From Fredinandcohnia onubensis (GTDB taxonomy: Bacteria > Bacillota > Bacilli > Bacillales > Bacillaceae_L): DNA of 64,000 bases. Position numbers and translations under genes: made by a program. How positions within the stretch are numbered: position 1 is the first letter of the stretch; each line of letters begins with the position of its first letter. The stretch lies in the NCBI RefSeq assembly GCF_002734215.1, contig NZ_NSEB01000023.1, positions 62,102 through 126,101 of the forward strand. Reading direction: 5' to 3'. Shown here in pieces: positions 42,034-51,439 of the stretch. Under the pieces are notes generated by a model. That model made no database searches, was not told where the DNA came from, and was given only the letters and a program-made list of their open reading frames with translations.

Positions 42034-43404
42034 ATGAGTCTTTCAAACACTAGAATTTCATATCAGGATTTAAAAATGAATTTCAATGAAGTGAACCCTG
42101 GATTAACCAACCGCGAAGCCATTGAAGAATCGAATCGTTGCCTTTATTGCTATGACGCCCCTTGCATTACTGCTTGCCCTACCGGTATTGACATCCCTAC
42201 CTTTATTAAAAAAATTGCTTCTGGAAACGTAAAAGGATCAGCAAAAACGATTATGAAATCCAATCCTATCGGAGCTAGTTGTGCTCGAGTTTGCCCAACA
42301 GAGGAACTTTGTGAGGGTGCTTGTGTTTTAAATCATTCCACAAAACCTATCATGATTGGTGATTTACAAAGATATGCGACCGACTGGGCCATACGAAATG
42401 AACAGGTACTTTTCGAACCAGGTAAGAAAAATGGAAAAACAGTTGCAATTGTTGGGGGTGGCCCTGCTGGACTGTCCGCAGCAAGAGAACTTGGTTTACT
42501 CGGCTATGACGTTACTATTTTTGAGGCAGCGGAAAAAGCTGGAGGCTTAAACACTTACGGAATTGTCTCATTTAGACTTCCGCAGAATATATCATTCTGG
42601 GAGGTTAAGCAGGTAGAGAGCTTAGATGTTAAAATCCGAACCAATACGAGAGTTGGAGAGGATATTTCGGTAGATGATATTCTTCATAACTTTGATGCCG
42701 TCATTCTAGCAATTGGAATGTCAAAGGTGCCTTCACTTGGTATTGATGGTGAAGAATTGGATGGCGTTTACGATGCCATCGATTTTGTAAAAGAAACCAA
42801 AACAAAGCCAATCTCAGACCAGTTCTTAGGTAAGAAGGTTGTTGTCATTGGTGCAGGTAATACGGCTATTGATGGAGCGACATGTTCGGTCCGATTAGGA
42901 GCTGAAAATGTAAAAATCCTTTATAGAAGAACGGTTGAAGAAATGACTGCCTATGATTTTGAATATGAATTTGCCAAACAAGACGGTGTTGAATTTAGAT
43001 GGCTAACAGTGCCTAAGAAAATCGTTGGTGACGAACAAGGATGTGTGAAAGCAATCGAATGCATCAAAATGGAGCTTGGTGAGTCGGGTAAAGATGGGCG
43101 GAGACGTCCTGTACCAATAGAGGGCTCTGAGTTCATCTTAGAGGTTGATGCGGTAATTAAAGCCATTGGTCAAACAAGATATACAGAGCTTATTGAACAA
43201 TTCGGTCTTGATCATAATGGTGGAGTTGTGAAAATCAATCAAGAAACCCTTCAAACATCCAATAAAAAGGTTTTTGCATGTGGTGACGTGATTTTTGGAA
43301 AGGGTCAAGGAGAAGCAATGGTTGTTTCAGCGGCACAGCAAGGTAAAGATGCGGCATATGCGATTCACAAGGTCATGTTCGGTGCAGTTTCCGAGATTGT
43401 GTAA
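42034..43404 (+). CDS. preT: Dihydropyrimidine dehydrogenase subunit PreT
   Basis: 456 residues, related to the glutamate synthase small subunit. The N-terminal Fe-S part has CLYCYDAPCITACPTGID and CARVCPTEELCEGAC; then an FAD site VGGGPAGLSAARELG and an NAD(P) site VIGAGNTAIDGA. It delivers electrons from NAD(P)H to PreA for reduction of uracil and thymine to the dihydro forms. Start at 42034 from AGGAGG 8 bases upstream; upstream in-frame codons overlap the operator dyad. First gene of the pyrimidine island. Confidence 0.9.
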   Translation: MSLSNTRISYQDLKMNFNEVNPGLTNREAIEESNRCLYCYDAPCITACPTGIDIPTFIKKIASGNVKGSAKTIMKSNPIGASCARVCPTEELCEGACVLNHSTKPIMIGDLQRYATDWAIRNEQVLFEPGKKNGKTVAIVGGGPAGLSAARELGLLGYDVTIFEAAEKAGGLNTYGIVSFRLPQNISFWEVKQVESLDVKIRTNTRVGEDISVDDILHNFDAVILAIGMSKVPSLGIDGEELDGVYDAIDFVKETKTKPISDQFLGKKVVVIGAGNTAIDGATCSVRLGAENVKILYRRTVEEMTAYDFEYEFAKQDGVEFRWLTVPKKIVGDEQGCVKAIECIKMELGESGKDGRRRPVPIEGSEFILEVDAVIKAIGQTRYTELIEQFGLDHNGGVVKINQETLQTSNKKVFACGDVIFGKGQGEAMVVSAAQQGKDAAYAIHKVMFGAVSEIV

Positions 43405-43434
43405 AAAACGAAAAGGTGATAAGGAGGCTTATCT

Positions 43435-44718
43435 ATGGCCGATTTACGAATAAATTTAGCAGGTATAGAATCCCCTAATCCATTTTGGTTGGCTTCTGCT
43501 CCTCCAACAAATTCTGGTTACCAAGTGCAACGGGCATTTGATGCAGGCTGGGGTGGAGCAGTATGGAAGACATTAGGTGACCCGATTTTAAATGTCACAT
43601 CTCGATTTGGAGCTGTTAGTTTTAATGGGCAACGAGTAGCGGGATTTAACAATATTGAATTAATTTCGGATCGTCCTTTAGAGGTGAATTTAAAAGAAAT
43701 TAAAGAAACGAAAAAGCTCTTTCCCAATCATACAATCATTGCCTCACTAATGGTTGAACCAAAACAAGAAAAGTGGCATGAAATCGTAAAGAGAGTGGAA
43801 GAAGTAGGAGTAGATGGACTAGAACTCAATTTTGGATGCCCACATGGTATGGCAGAAAGAGGAATGGGTTCTGCATCTGGTCAGGTACCTTCACTGGTAG
43901 AACAACAAACCTATTGGGTAAAAGAAGTTGCGCAAACACCGGTTATTGTGAAACTTACTCCTAATATTACAGATATCACGGCTACTGCAGAGGCTGCTAC
44001 TAGAGGGGGAGCCGATGCCATCAGTATGATTAATACAATTAATAGTTTAGCAGGAGTTGATTTAGATACGTGGAATACAATTCCACATGTCGGGGGTAAA
44101 GGTGCGCATGGTGGATATTGTGGTCCAGCTGTTAAGCCGATTGCCCTTAATATGGTTGCGGAATGTGCAAGAAGTCCCCATATCAACATTCCAATTTCAG
44201 GAATTGGTGGAATTTCAACTTGGCAAGATGCAGTTGAATATATGTTGATGGGAGCCTCAGGGGTTCAGGTGTGTACCGCAGCAATGCATCATGGCTTTAG
44301 GATTGTTGAGGACATGATTGAAGGGTTAGAAAACTATCTGGATGAAAAAGGGATTGCTTCAGTTATGGATATCGTCGGAAAAACAGTGCCGAGATATTCT
44401 GACTGGGGTGACCTTGACCTTAACTATAAAATTGTAGCACGGATCAATAATGATGTTTGTATTAACTGTAATAAATGTCATATTGCATGTGAAGATACAT
44501 CCCATCAATGTATCGACATGCTTAAGGATGGAAATGGCTACAACATTTTAAAAGTAAGAGAGGAAGACTGTGTCGGCTGTAATTTATGTTCGATTGTATG
44601 TCCTGTTGATGGGGCAATTGATATGGTTGAAGTACCAAGTGGATTACCTCCAATGACATGGAATGAGCGTCAGGCGGCACTCGGTGCAGTTAGTTGTAAA
44701 ATTGACTCTGTAAAATAA
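43435..44718 (+). CDS. preA: Dihydropyrimidine dehydrogenase subunit PreA
   Basis: 427 residues. An FMN-binding TIM barrel of the dihydroorotate dehydrogenase type (1 to about 310; NPFWLASAPPTNSGYQV, ELNFGCPHG, GGISTWQDAVEYM), followed by two 4Fe-4S motifs, CINCNKCHIAC and CVGCNLCSIVCPV. It is the catalytic subunit that reduces the pyrimidine ring. It lies 30 bp after preT, with AAGGAGG as ribosome binding site. Confidence 0.92.
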   Translation: MADLRINLAGIESPNPFWLASAPPTNSGYQVQRAFDAGWGGAVWKTLGDPILNVTSRFGAVSFNGQRVAGFNNIELISDRPLEVNLKEIKETKKLFPNHTIIASLMVEPKQEKWHEIVKRVEEVGVDGLELNFGCPHGMAERGMGSASGQVPSLVEQQTYWVKEVAQTPVIVKLTPNITDITATAEAATRGGADAISMINTINSLAGVDLDTWNTIPHVGGKGAHGGYCGPAVKPIALNMVAECARSPHINIPISGIGGISTWQDAVEYMLMGASGVQVCTAAMHHGFRIVEDMIEGLENYLDEKGIASVMDIVGKTVPRYSDWGDLDLNYKIVARINNDVCINCNKCHIACEDTSHQCIDMLKDGNGYNILKVREEDCVGCNLCSIVCPVDGAIDMVEVPSGLPPMTWNERQAALGAVSCKIDSVK

Positions 44719-44749
44719 ATGCTATTTCGTTCTTTGAGGGGGACTTTGG

Positions 44750-46168
44750 ATGAAAAAAGTGATCAAGAATGGAACAATTGTAACAGCAACAGATACGTAT
44801 CAAGCAGAAATTCTTGTGGAAAATGGTGTGATTAGTCAAATTGGGAGAAATTTCTCGACTGAAGGTGCAGAAGTAGTTGATGCAAATGGATGCTATGTTT
44901 TTCCAGGCGGAATTGATCCGCATACTCATCTAGAAATGCCGTTCGGAGGAACAGTCTCTAAAGATGATTTTGAAACTGGAACAATTGCGGCTGCCTTTGG
45001 AGGAACAACAACGGTTATTGATTTTTGCTTATCGAATAAAGGGGAACCTCTGAAGGATGCCATTCAAACATGGCATCAGAAGTCAAAAGGGAAGGCAGTA
45101 ATTGATTATGGCTTTCACTTATCTATCGGAGAGGTAACGGATGCTGTCTTAAATGAGCTTCCATCCGTAATCGAAAATGAAGGAATCACATCCTTTAAAG
45201 TATTTATGGCATACAAAAATGTGCTTCAGGCAGATGATGAAACTTTATTTAAAACATTAGTTGTGGCAAAGGATTTAGGAGCACTGGTCATGGTTCATGC
45301 GGAAAATGGTGACGTCATAGACTATCTTGTGAAAAAGGCATTAAGTGAAGGAAAAACAGATCCAATCTATCATGCATTAACGAGACCACAGGAAATCGAG
45401 GGGGAGGCTACAGAAAGAGCTGCAACCTTTGCAGGACTTGCAAATTCTCAACTTTATGTTGTTCATGTTACTTGTGCTGATGCTGTAAAAGCAATCACAG
45501 CAGCAAGAGAAAAAGGGTTTGATGTCTGGGGAGAAACATGCCCTCAATATTTAGTCCTTGATCAAACCTATTTAGAAAAGCCAAATTTTGAAGGAGCTAA
45601 GTACGTCTGGTCTCCTCCACTACGTGAAAAGTGGAACCAAGAGGTGTTATGGAATGCATTGAGAACCGGACAACTTCAAACATTTGGATCAGATCAATGT
45701 TCGTTTGATTTTAAAGGACAAAAAGAGCTTGGTTTAGGTGACTTCTCGAAAATTCCTAATGGAGGTCCAATGATTGAAGACCGCCTAACTGTTTTATTCT
45801 CAGAAGGTGTAAAAAAGGGAAGAATTTCACTTAATCAATTTGTAGATTTAACCTCTACCAGAGTGGCAAAGCTGTTTGGGCTGTATCCAAAGAAAGGCAC
45901 GATAGCGGTGGGTGCTGATGCTGATCTTGTCATTTTTGATCCGAATATCGAGCGGACGATTTCTGCCGAGACTCACCATATGGCAGTCGATTACAGTGCA
46001 TTTGAGGGAATGAAATTTACCGGAGAACCAATATCTGTTCTATCTAGAGGAGAATTTGTTGTCCGTGATAAGAAGTTTGTTGGAAAACTAGGAGCAGGTC
46101 AATTTATTAAGCGTGCAAAGTACGGAGTAAATTACGAAGTTGTAAAAGATAAAACGGCTACAATTTAA
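44750..46168 (+). CDS. Dihydropyrimidinase (D-hydantoinase family)
   Basis: 472-residue amidohydrolase that opens dihydrouracil to N-carbamoyl-beta-alanine. Metal ligands His58 and His60 in DPHTHLEMP, carboxylated Lys150 in SFKVFMAYK, later ligands in MVHAENGDV and VVHVTCADA, and the aspartate in FGSDQCSF are in place. 31 bp after preA; RBS GAGGGGG. A hairpin follows, so expression of the permease downstream may be reduced. Confidence 0.92.
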   Translation: MKKVIKNGTIVTATDTYQAEILVENGVISQIGRNFSTEGAEVVDANGCYVFPGGIDPHTHLEMPFGGTVSKDDFETGTIAAAFGGTTTVIDFCLSNKGEPLKDAIQTWHQKSKGKAVIDYGFHLSIGEVTDAVLNELPSVIENEGITSFKVFMAYKNVLQADDETLFKTLVVAKDLGALVMVHAENGDVIDYLVKKALSEGKTDPIYHALTRPQEIEGEATERAATFAGLANSQLYVVHVTCADAVKAITAAREKGFDVWGETCPQYLVLDQTYLEKPNFEGAKYVWSPPLREKWNQEVLWNALRTGQLQTFGSDQCSFDFKGQKELGLGDFSKIPNGGPMIEDRLTVLFSEGVKKGRISLNQFVDLTSTRVAKLFGLYPKKGTIAVGADADLVIFDPNIERTISAETHHMAVDYSAFEGMKFTGEPISVLSRGEFVVRDKKFVGKLGAGQFIKRAKYGVNYEVVKDKTATI

Positions 46169-46183
46169 TTCATATGCTGTGCT

Positions 46184-46209
46184 AGGAAGGAGGGAGTAAC
46201 TCCTTCCTT
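46184..46209 (+). terminator. Hairpin between dihydropyrimidinase and permease genes
   Basis: GGAAGGAG, 7-base loop, CTCCTTCC; the following bases CGTTTAAA are a poor T-tract, so termination may be partial. Confidence 0.5.
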
Positions 46210-46305
46210 CGTTTAAAGTAAGAAATGAGGTGAGTATCCGCCAATATAATTCAGAATATTAAGAATATATAATTCAACAATAACAAATGAAAAGGGGGAT
46301 TTGGT

Positions 46306-47622
46306 ATGAGCAGTGAAGATTCGAAGGTTGTTTTGGGGATAAACGAGACACCGCCACCAGGTAAGTTTTTGGTATTAAGCATTCAGCATTTGTTTGCCAT
46401 GTTTGGTGCAACCATCCTAGTTCCGTATCTCGTTGGCTTGAGTCCAGGTGTAGCCCTTATTTCAAGTGGAATTGGTACGCTCACTTTTCTGATTATAACC
46501 AAAGGTCAAGTTCCAGCATATGTTGGTTCGTCATTTGCATTTATTGCCCCGATCATTGCGGCAACAGCTGCAGATGGTCCTGGTGCGGCAATGATTGGAA
46601 GTTTTCTAGCCGGTATTGTCTATGGGATCGTTGCTTTAGTTATAAAAGCTACAGGCCATAAATGGCTGGTAAAATTACTTCCACCAGTAGTTGTTGGGCC
46701 TGTTATTATCGTGATTGGACTAAGTCTTGCGCCGACAGCAGTTGGGATGGCAATGAATAACGCAAATGGTGAATATAGTATCCTTCATTTTACAGTTGCA
46801 TTAGTGACCTTAGCGATTGTTATTTTGAGCTCCATTTTCCTTAAAGGCTTTTTAAATTTAATTCCCGTTTTAATTGGAATAGTTGGAGGATATATTTATG
46901 CTGCCATTGTTGGCTTAGTGGATTTATCCGGTGTTAAGATTGCAAAAATTTTCGAAGTACCTGATTTTCTTTTTCCATTTGTTCATTATTCTCCCACTGT
47001 AACTCTTAGTATTGTTGCACTCATGGTACCTGTTTCAATTGTCACATTATCTGAACATATTGGACACCAAATGGTGTTAAGTAAAGTCGTTCAAAAAGAT
47101 CTCATTCAAAGGCCAGGTTTACATCGTTCGATAATGGGAGACGGGCTTGCCACAATGCTAGCAGCATTAATGGGAGGTCCGCCGAATACGACGTACGGTG
47201 AAAATATTGGTGTATTGGCCATCACGAGAGTGTTTAGTGTCTTTGTTATTGGCGGGGCAGCTGTGTTTGCGATACTATTTGGGTTTATCGGTAAAATTAC
47301 AGCTCTCATTAGCTCAATTCCAACAGCAGTAATGGGTGGCATATCTCTCCTTTTATTTGGGATTATCGCTGCATCTGGATTACGGATGCTTGTTGATAGT
47401 AAAGTAGATTTGGGTGATAAGCGTAACCTCATTATTTCATCCGTTATTTTAGTTGTCGGAATCGGTGGAGCCATTATGAAGTTTTCAGCAAACTTTGAAA
47501 TACATGGGATGGCACTTTCAGCTATTTTGGGCGTGTTATTAAATTGGGCTCTACCTGGAGGGACTGTCGAAGAAGACACCAATATTTATGAGGCTGATAT
47601 CGATCGAGAAACGACTGCATAG
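46306..47622 (+). CDS. NCS2-family uracil/pyrimidine permease
   Basis: 438 residues with about 12-14 membrane segments. NCS2 features: LSIQHLFAMFGATILVPYLVGLSP at the N-terminus, YVGSSFAFIAPI, PVSIVTLSEHIGHQ with the conserved Glu/His region, and GGPPNTTYGENIGVLAITRV. The context within a uracil degradation cluster makes uracil or thymine the most likely substrate. RBS AAAGGGGG. Proton symport is usual for the family. Confidence 0.9.
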   Translation: MSSEDSKVVLGINETPPPGKFLVLSIQHLFAMFGATILVPYLVGLSPGVALISSGIGTLTFLIITKGQVPAYVGSSFAFIAPIIAATAADGPGAAMIGSFLAGIVYGIVALVIKATGHKWLVKLLPPVVVGPVIIVIGLSLAPTAVGMAMNNANGEYSILHFTVALVTLAIVILSSIFLKGFLNLIPVLIGIVGGYIYAAIVGLVDLSGVKIAKIFEVPDFLFPFVHYSPTVTLSIVALMVPVSIVTLSEHIGHQMVLSKVVQKDLIQRPGLHRSIMGDGLATMLAALMGGPPNTTYGENIGVLAITRVFSVFVIGGAAVFAILFGFIGKITALISSIPTAVMGGISLLLFGIIAASGLRMLVDSKVDLGDKRNLIISSVILVVGIGGAIMKFSANFEIHGMALSAILGVLLNWALPGGTVEEDTNIYEADIDRETTA

Positions 47623-47655
47623 TACCTGAAACATTAAACAAAGGAGTGTCAGTAC

Positions 47656-47868
47656 ATGTCAGGGTATCAAGTTTTTTTGCAAGAGAGAGACAAAGTGGAT
47701 TATTTCTTTCAAAAAGGCTATAAAATCACAAGTGTTATCGAGAACCTAAGTGGAGCGTTCGTAGATTTTGAGAAAAAAGATGAAAAAGAAACCTTACACA
47801 TTATCACCCCAGAAGGGCGTAAGTACTTTGCAGTCATGCTTATTAAGCAACAAAAGGAAGGTGCATAA
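47656..47868 (+). CDS. Small hypothetical protein in the pyrimidine cluster, 70 aa
   Basis: 70 residues, soluble, mixed charge, with a predicted beta-alpha-beta look (GYKITSVIENLSGAFVDFEKK...). Not recognised. It starts 33 bp after the permease gene with AAGGAG and is followed by a terminator, so it is probably the last cistron of the permease unit. Confidence 0.65.
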   Translation: MSGYQVFLQERDKVDYFFQKGYKITSVIENLSGAFVDFEKKDEKETLHIITPEGRKYFAVMLIKQQKEGA

Positions 47869-47897
47869 TGTTTTCTGTTCCAATATAAAAATAGTTG

Positions 47898-47932
47898 AAA
47901 GCCAGTACCAGTTGAAGGGTGCTGGCTTTTTT
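47898..47932 (+). terminator. Terminator after the 70-aa gene
   Basis: AAAGCCAGTACC, 8-base loop, GGTGCTGGCTTTTTT. Confidence 0.9.
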
Positions 47933-48041
47933 GCGGCATTTAACAGGAAAGTATAAAAATATTTGGAAAAACACTCCTTTAATGACAAGTTATCGCGTAT
48001 AATGGAACTAATCTGAAAATTCAATTTAGGAGAGCTGTAGA

Positions 48042-49649
48042 TTGAAATCATATATTACAGTTGATGATATTTTAAGTCGAAAGCATTTTGAAAGTATTAA
48101 AGTAATCGCCGGTAAAGAGGGACTCGGGCGACAAGTAAAATGGGTCCACGTTGTTGAAATCGTAAATATTAAGAATCTCTTAAATGGAAATGAATTAATT
48201 CTTTCAACCGGTGTTGCTTGGAGGGATAATAAGGAGAAATTTATCTCCGTCATTGAGCAATTAATTGATTCGCAGGCAGCAGGTATTTGTATTGAATTAG
48301 GAATATACACCTCATCGATCCCACCAGAAATCATTGAACTCGCAAACAAGTCCCAATTTCCCATTATCCTTTTTTTAAAGGAAGTACCTTTTGTTGAAAT
48401 CACGCAAGATATTCATGGGCTACTTATTAACAGCCAATATCAAATGATTTCCAATCTTGAAAGTTACTCACAGGCATTAAATAAAAGATTATTAACCATC
48501 GATCATTATGTTGAAATTCTTAAATTTATTAGAAGTTATCTCCAAGTCCAAGTAATTATCCTCTTTACGAACAGGGAAACTCAATTTATTCCAGAAGCTA
48601 CCGAGCAAAAACGAAAGAAACTACTAGAAAACCTGCAATCCCAGACTGAAGATTCGACTTATATAGCCAAAATTCCTATCCATTTGCTAGGTGAAAGCTA
48701 TGCAGAACTTGCAATCATTTCTGAGGATAGAGAGCTAACTGAATTTGATCAACTCATTTTAGATCGAACTGCAACTGCCCTTGCACAGCTTTTTCTTCGT
48801 AATCTTTATGTAGAGGAAAAACATAAAGTAGAAGAAACTGAATGGATCAATGATTGGTTGGAAGGTGAACAAAACGAAGAATCGATAAAAGACTATCTAG
48901 CTCTTACTTCAACTAGTAAACCAAAAGGGGCGGTTGTATGTATTTGTAAAATAGATTCCATTGAAGATTATTCCACAAGTGATTTAACTTATTTCAAAAT
49001 GTTTACCCGTGCCGTTTTTGAACAACAGGGGTTTTCCCTTTACGTAGCAGATAAAAGAAACACAATTGTTTTTATCCTTCTCAATGAACGAAATCATGTG
49101 ACGTGGAAAGCGAGAGTACAAGATGGAATCCAAAGATTAATGGACTCTGATTCACAACTAGGTAATGACAAGGTCAAACCAATACTTGGCGTTGGAAAAT
49201 TTATAGAAGAGCTCACAGATCTACATAAAAGCTATCAAACTGCGATAGAAACAATTCGAATTCAAAACCGTATGTCGATACCAGCCCAAAGCTATTTTTA
49301 TGATGACTTACATATTTTTAGGCTTATTTCGTTACTTAACAGACATATCGATTTGCAGGAGGTTGTATTAGAGTATTTGGAGCCGGTAATCGAATATGAT
49401 AAAAAATATAATGGAAAACTAATGGATACACTTAAAACCTATTTATCATGTAACGGCTCGAAACAAGAAACGGCAAAGCGTTTATTTGTAGTAAGGCAAA
49501 CATTATATCACCGCATTCAAAAACTAGAAAAGCTACTAGGCTCAGATTTTATGAATCACGAAAAACGGCTCGCGATTGAATTTATGATTTTATCATATGA
49601 GTTTTTAATTTCATCAAATCAACTAAAAGAGAAAAAGCAAGTTTTATAG
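48042..49649 (+). CDS. PucR-family transcriptional regulator
   Basis: 535 residues. N-terminal PucR ligand-binding domain (about 5-125; VHVVEIVNIKNLLNGNELILSTG), central GGDEF-like part, and a C-terminal PucR-type helix-turn-helix (CNGSKQETAKRLFVVRQTLYHRIQKLEKLLG). B. subtilis PucR governs purine catabolism; here the position between pyrimidine genes suggests it controls this pathway in response to uracil or an intermediate. TTG start with AGGAG 9 bases upstream. Own terminator at the end. Confidence 0.88.
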   Translation: MKSYITVDDILSRKHFESIKVIAGKEGLGRQVKWVHVVEIVNIKNLLNGNELILSTGVAWRDNKEKFISVIEQLIDSQAAGICIELGIYTSSIPPEIIELANKSQFPIILFLKEVPFVEITQDIHGLLINSQYQMISNLESYSQALNKRLLTIDHYVEILKFIRSYLQVQVIILFTNRETQFIPEATEQKRKKLLENLQSQTEDSTYIAKIPIHLLGESYAELAIISEDRELTEFDQLILDRTATALAQLFLRNLYVEEKHKVEETEWINDWLEGEQNEESIKDYLALTSTSKPKGAVVCICKIDSIEDYSTSDLTYFKMFTRAVFEQQGFSLYVADKRNTIVFILLNERNHVTWKARVQDGIQRLMDSDSQLGNDKVKPILGVGKFIEELTDLHKSYQTAIETIRIQNRMSIPAQSYFYDDLHIFRLISLLNRHIDLQEVVLEYLEPVIEYDKKYNGKLMDTLKTYLSCNGSKQETAKRLFVVRQTLYHRIQKLEKLLGSDFMNHEKRLAIEFMILSYEFLISSNQLKEKKQVL

Positions 49650-49673
49650 CCCACTAGAGTTAGTGGGTTTTTT
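49650..49673 (+). terminator. Terminator after the PucR-family gene
   Basis: CCCACTA-GAGT-TAGTGGG followed by TTTTTT. Confidence 0.9.
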
Positions 49674-49733
49674 CGTGCAAGGAGTATTCATAATGTGGAA
49701 AAATAACAAGCAGTTATTTTACAGAATGTCTAA

Positions 49734-49747
49734 TGAAAGCATTTTCA
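49734..49747 (+). promoter_or_regulatory. cre-like site upstream of mmsA
   Basis: TGAAAGCATTTTCA, a perfect palindrome in its outer parts that differs from the CcpA consensus only in the central G. It is 74 bp before the mmsA start. A small dyad GTTAA-GGA-TTAAC follows at 49772-49784 and may be a second regulator site. Confidence 0.55.
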
Positions 49748-49820
49748 TTATAAGGGATAATTTACATATAGGTTAAGGATTAACGAATATTGAAATACGA
49801 AAAAGGAGGCTGTACAAAAA

Positions 49821-51287
49821 ATGTCAGTAGTCAAAAATGAAACAGTTGTTCTGAAAAATTATATTAATGGGGAATGGGTGGACGCCTTTGGAACTCAATC
49901 ACTTGAGGTACCCAATCCAGCAACAAAAGAAACATTAGTACGTGTGCCGCTTTCTTCAAAGGAAGATGTAGATTTAGCTGTAAAAGCGGCTAGGGAAGCA
50001 TTTAAAACATGGAAAAATACTCCTGTTCCCAAAAGGGCAAGGATCTTATACAAATATCACTATTTATTAATGGAGAATCATGAAAAGCTAGCAAGACTTG
50101 TTGTCCAAGAAAACGGTAAAGCATATAAAGAGGCACATGGTGAAGTTCTACGAGGGATTGAATGTGTTGAATTTGCAGCAGGTGCACCTACCTTAATGAT
50201 GGGCGAGACATTATCAAATATTGCAGAGGATATTGATTCTGAAATGTTCCGATATCCACTAGGAGTAGTAGGCGGAATTACTCCATTTAATTTCCCAATG
50301 ATGGTCCCAATGTGGATGTTCCCATTGGCAATTGCTTGTGGAAATACGTTTGTTTTAAAACCATCAGAGCGGACGCCAATGCTAGCTAATGAGCTTGCTA
50401 GATTATTTACAGAAGCGGGTGCACCAAACGGCGTTTTAAATGTTGTTCATGGGGCACATGATGTTGTAAATGGTTTGTTAGATCATCCGAATGTCAGTGC
50501 AATTTCATTTGTAGGCTCACAGCCAGTTGCGAAATACGTATATGAACGTGCAGCGCAACAAGGGAAACGCGTTCAAGCTTTATCAGGTGCAAAAAACCAT
50601 CATATTGTGATGCCAGATGCCGATATGGAAAAAGCAGTAGCCAATATCATAAGCTCTACATTTGGTAGTGCAGGGCAGCGATGTATGGCTTGTAGTGCCG
50701 TTGTCGTTGTAGGAGATGGAGAAAAGTTTGTATCTGCGTTAAAGGATGCTGCAGATCGTCTCACGATTGGAAATGGAATGGATGATGAGGTGCTCTTAAC
50801 ACCTGTTATCCGCGAGTCACATCTAAATAAAGTACTTGGTTATGTAGAAAAAGGGCTTGAAGAAGGTGCGCAACTTATTAGAGACGGCAGAAAAGAAATG
50901 GATGAAATGCCAGAAGGCAACTTTTTGGGCCCAACCATTTTTGACCATGTAACCCCAGAAATGACGATTGCTAAAGAAGAAATCTTTGCACCCGTTTTAA
51001 GTCTATTACGTGCCAAGGATTTAGACGAAGGTCTTGAATATATTCAAAAGTCCCGATTTGGGAACGGCGCCACCATCTATACAAAGGATGCTAGGGCGGC
51101 AAGGCAATTTAGAGAAGAAGCAGAAGCGGGAATGCTTGGCATCAATGTGGGTGTACCTGCGACAATGGCCTTTTTCCCATTCTCTGGTTGGAAGGATTCA
51201 TTCTATGGCGACCTCCATGTGAATGGGAAGGATGGAGTAAATTTTTATACGCGTAAAAAAATGATTACATCTCGTTTTGATTACTAA
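49821..51287 (+). CDS. mmsA: (Methyl)malonate-semialdehyde dehydrogenase, CoA-acylating
   Basis: 488-residue CoA-dependent aldehyde dehydrogenase. Nucleophile Cys288 in GSAGQRCMACS; the general-base glutamate of ordinary aldehyde dehydrogenases is missing (SGAKNHHIV at 255-263), as expected for this CoA-acylating class. Asn157 lies in TPFNFPM. In this cluster it should convert malonate semialdehyde from beta-alanine into acetyl-CoA, CO2 and NADH; IolA of B. subtilis is a homologue. RBS AAGGAGG. First gene of the second half of the island. Confidence 0.9.
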   Translation: MSVVKNETVVLKNYINGEWVDAFGTQSLEVPNPATKETLVRVPLSSKEDVDLAVKAAREAFKTWKNTPVPKRARILYKYHYLLMENHEKLARLVVQENGKAYKEAHGEVLRGIECVEFAAGAPTLMMGETLSNIAEDIDSEMFRYPLGVVGGITPFNFPMMVPMWMFPLAIACGNTFVLKPSERTPMLANELARLFTEAGAPNGVLNVVHGAHDVVNGLLDHPNVSAISFVGSQPVAKYVYERAAQQGKRVQALSGAKNHHIVMPDADMEKAVANIISSTFGSAGQRCMACSAVVVVGDGEKFVSALKDAADRLTIGNGMDDEVLLTPVIRESHLNKVLGYVEKGLEEGAQLIRDGRKEMDEMPEGNFLGPTIFDHVTPEMTIAKEEIFAPVLSLLRAKDLDEGLEYIQKSRFGNGATIYTKDARAARQFREEAEAGMLGINVGVPATMAFFPFSGWKDSFYGDLHVNGKDGVNFYTRKKMITSRFDY

Positions 51288-51323
51288 CTTTATTCAGTAG
51301 GTTTTAACCCCTACTGAATAAAG
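51288..51323 (+). terminator. Hairpin after mmsA
   Basis: CTTTATTCAGTAGG and CCTACTGAATAAAG form a perfect 14-bp stem with an 8-base loop starting at the stop codon; only three Ts follow. Confidence 0.65.
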
Positions 51324-51417
51324 TTTGCCTCCGGCGGATGCCACAGATTTTCAAAGGAAGCTTTTCGAGCAGGGCTCGAAAATAATCTGGGCGCAAATAC
51401 GCAGAGGCGCATTTGAT
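51324..51417. repeat. Nested palindromic element between mmsA and aminotransferase
   Basis: GC-rich for this genome. Inner hairpin TTTTCGAGC-AGG-GCTCGAAAA (51362-51382), middle arms CAGATT/AATCTG (51344-51349, 51384-51389), outer GCCTC/GAGGC and TTTGC/GCAAA-type pairings. The three nested stems suggest a REP- or cruciform-like mobile repeat. It ends just before the ribosome binding site of the next gene. Confidence 0.6.
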
Positions 51418-51439
51418 TAAGGATAAGGGGGGAGCGGGT

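Noticed and set aside
47106-47582. A 158-codon minus-strand frame opposite the permease gene
   Set aside because: Proline/isoleucine-rich mirror of membrane-helix codons; no start signal.
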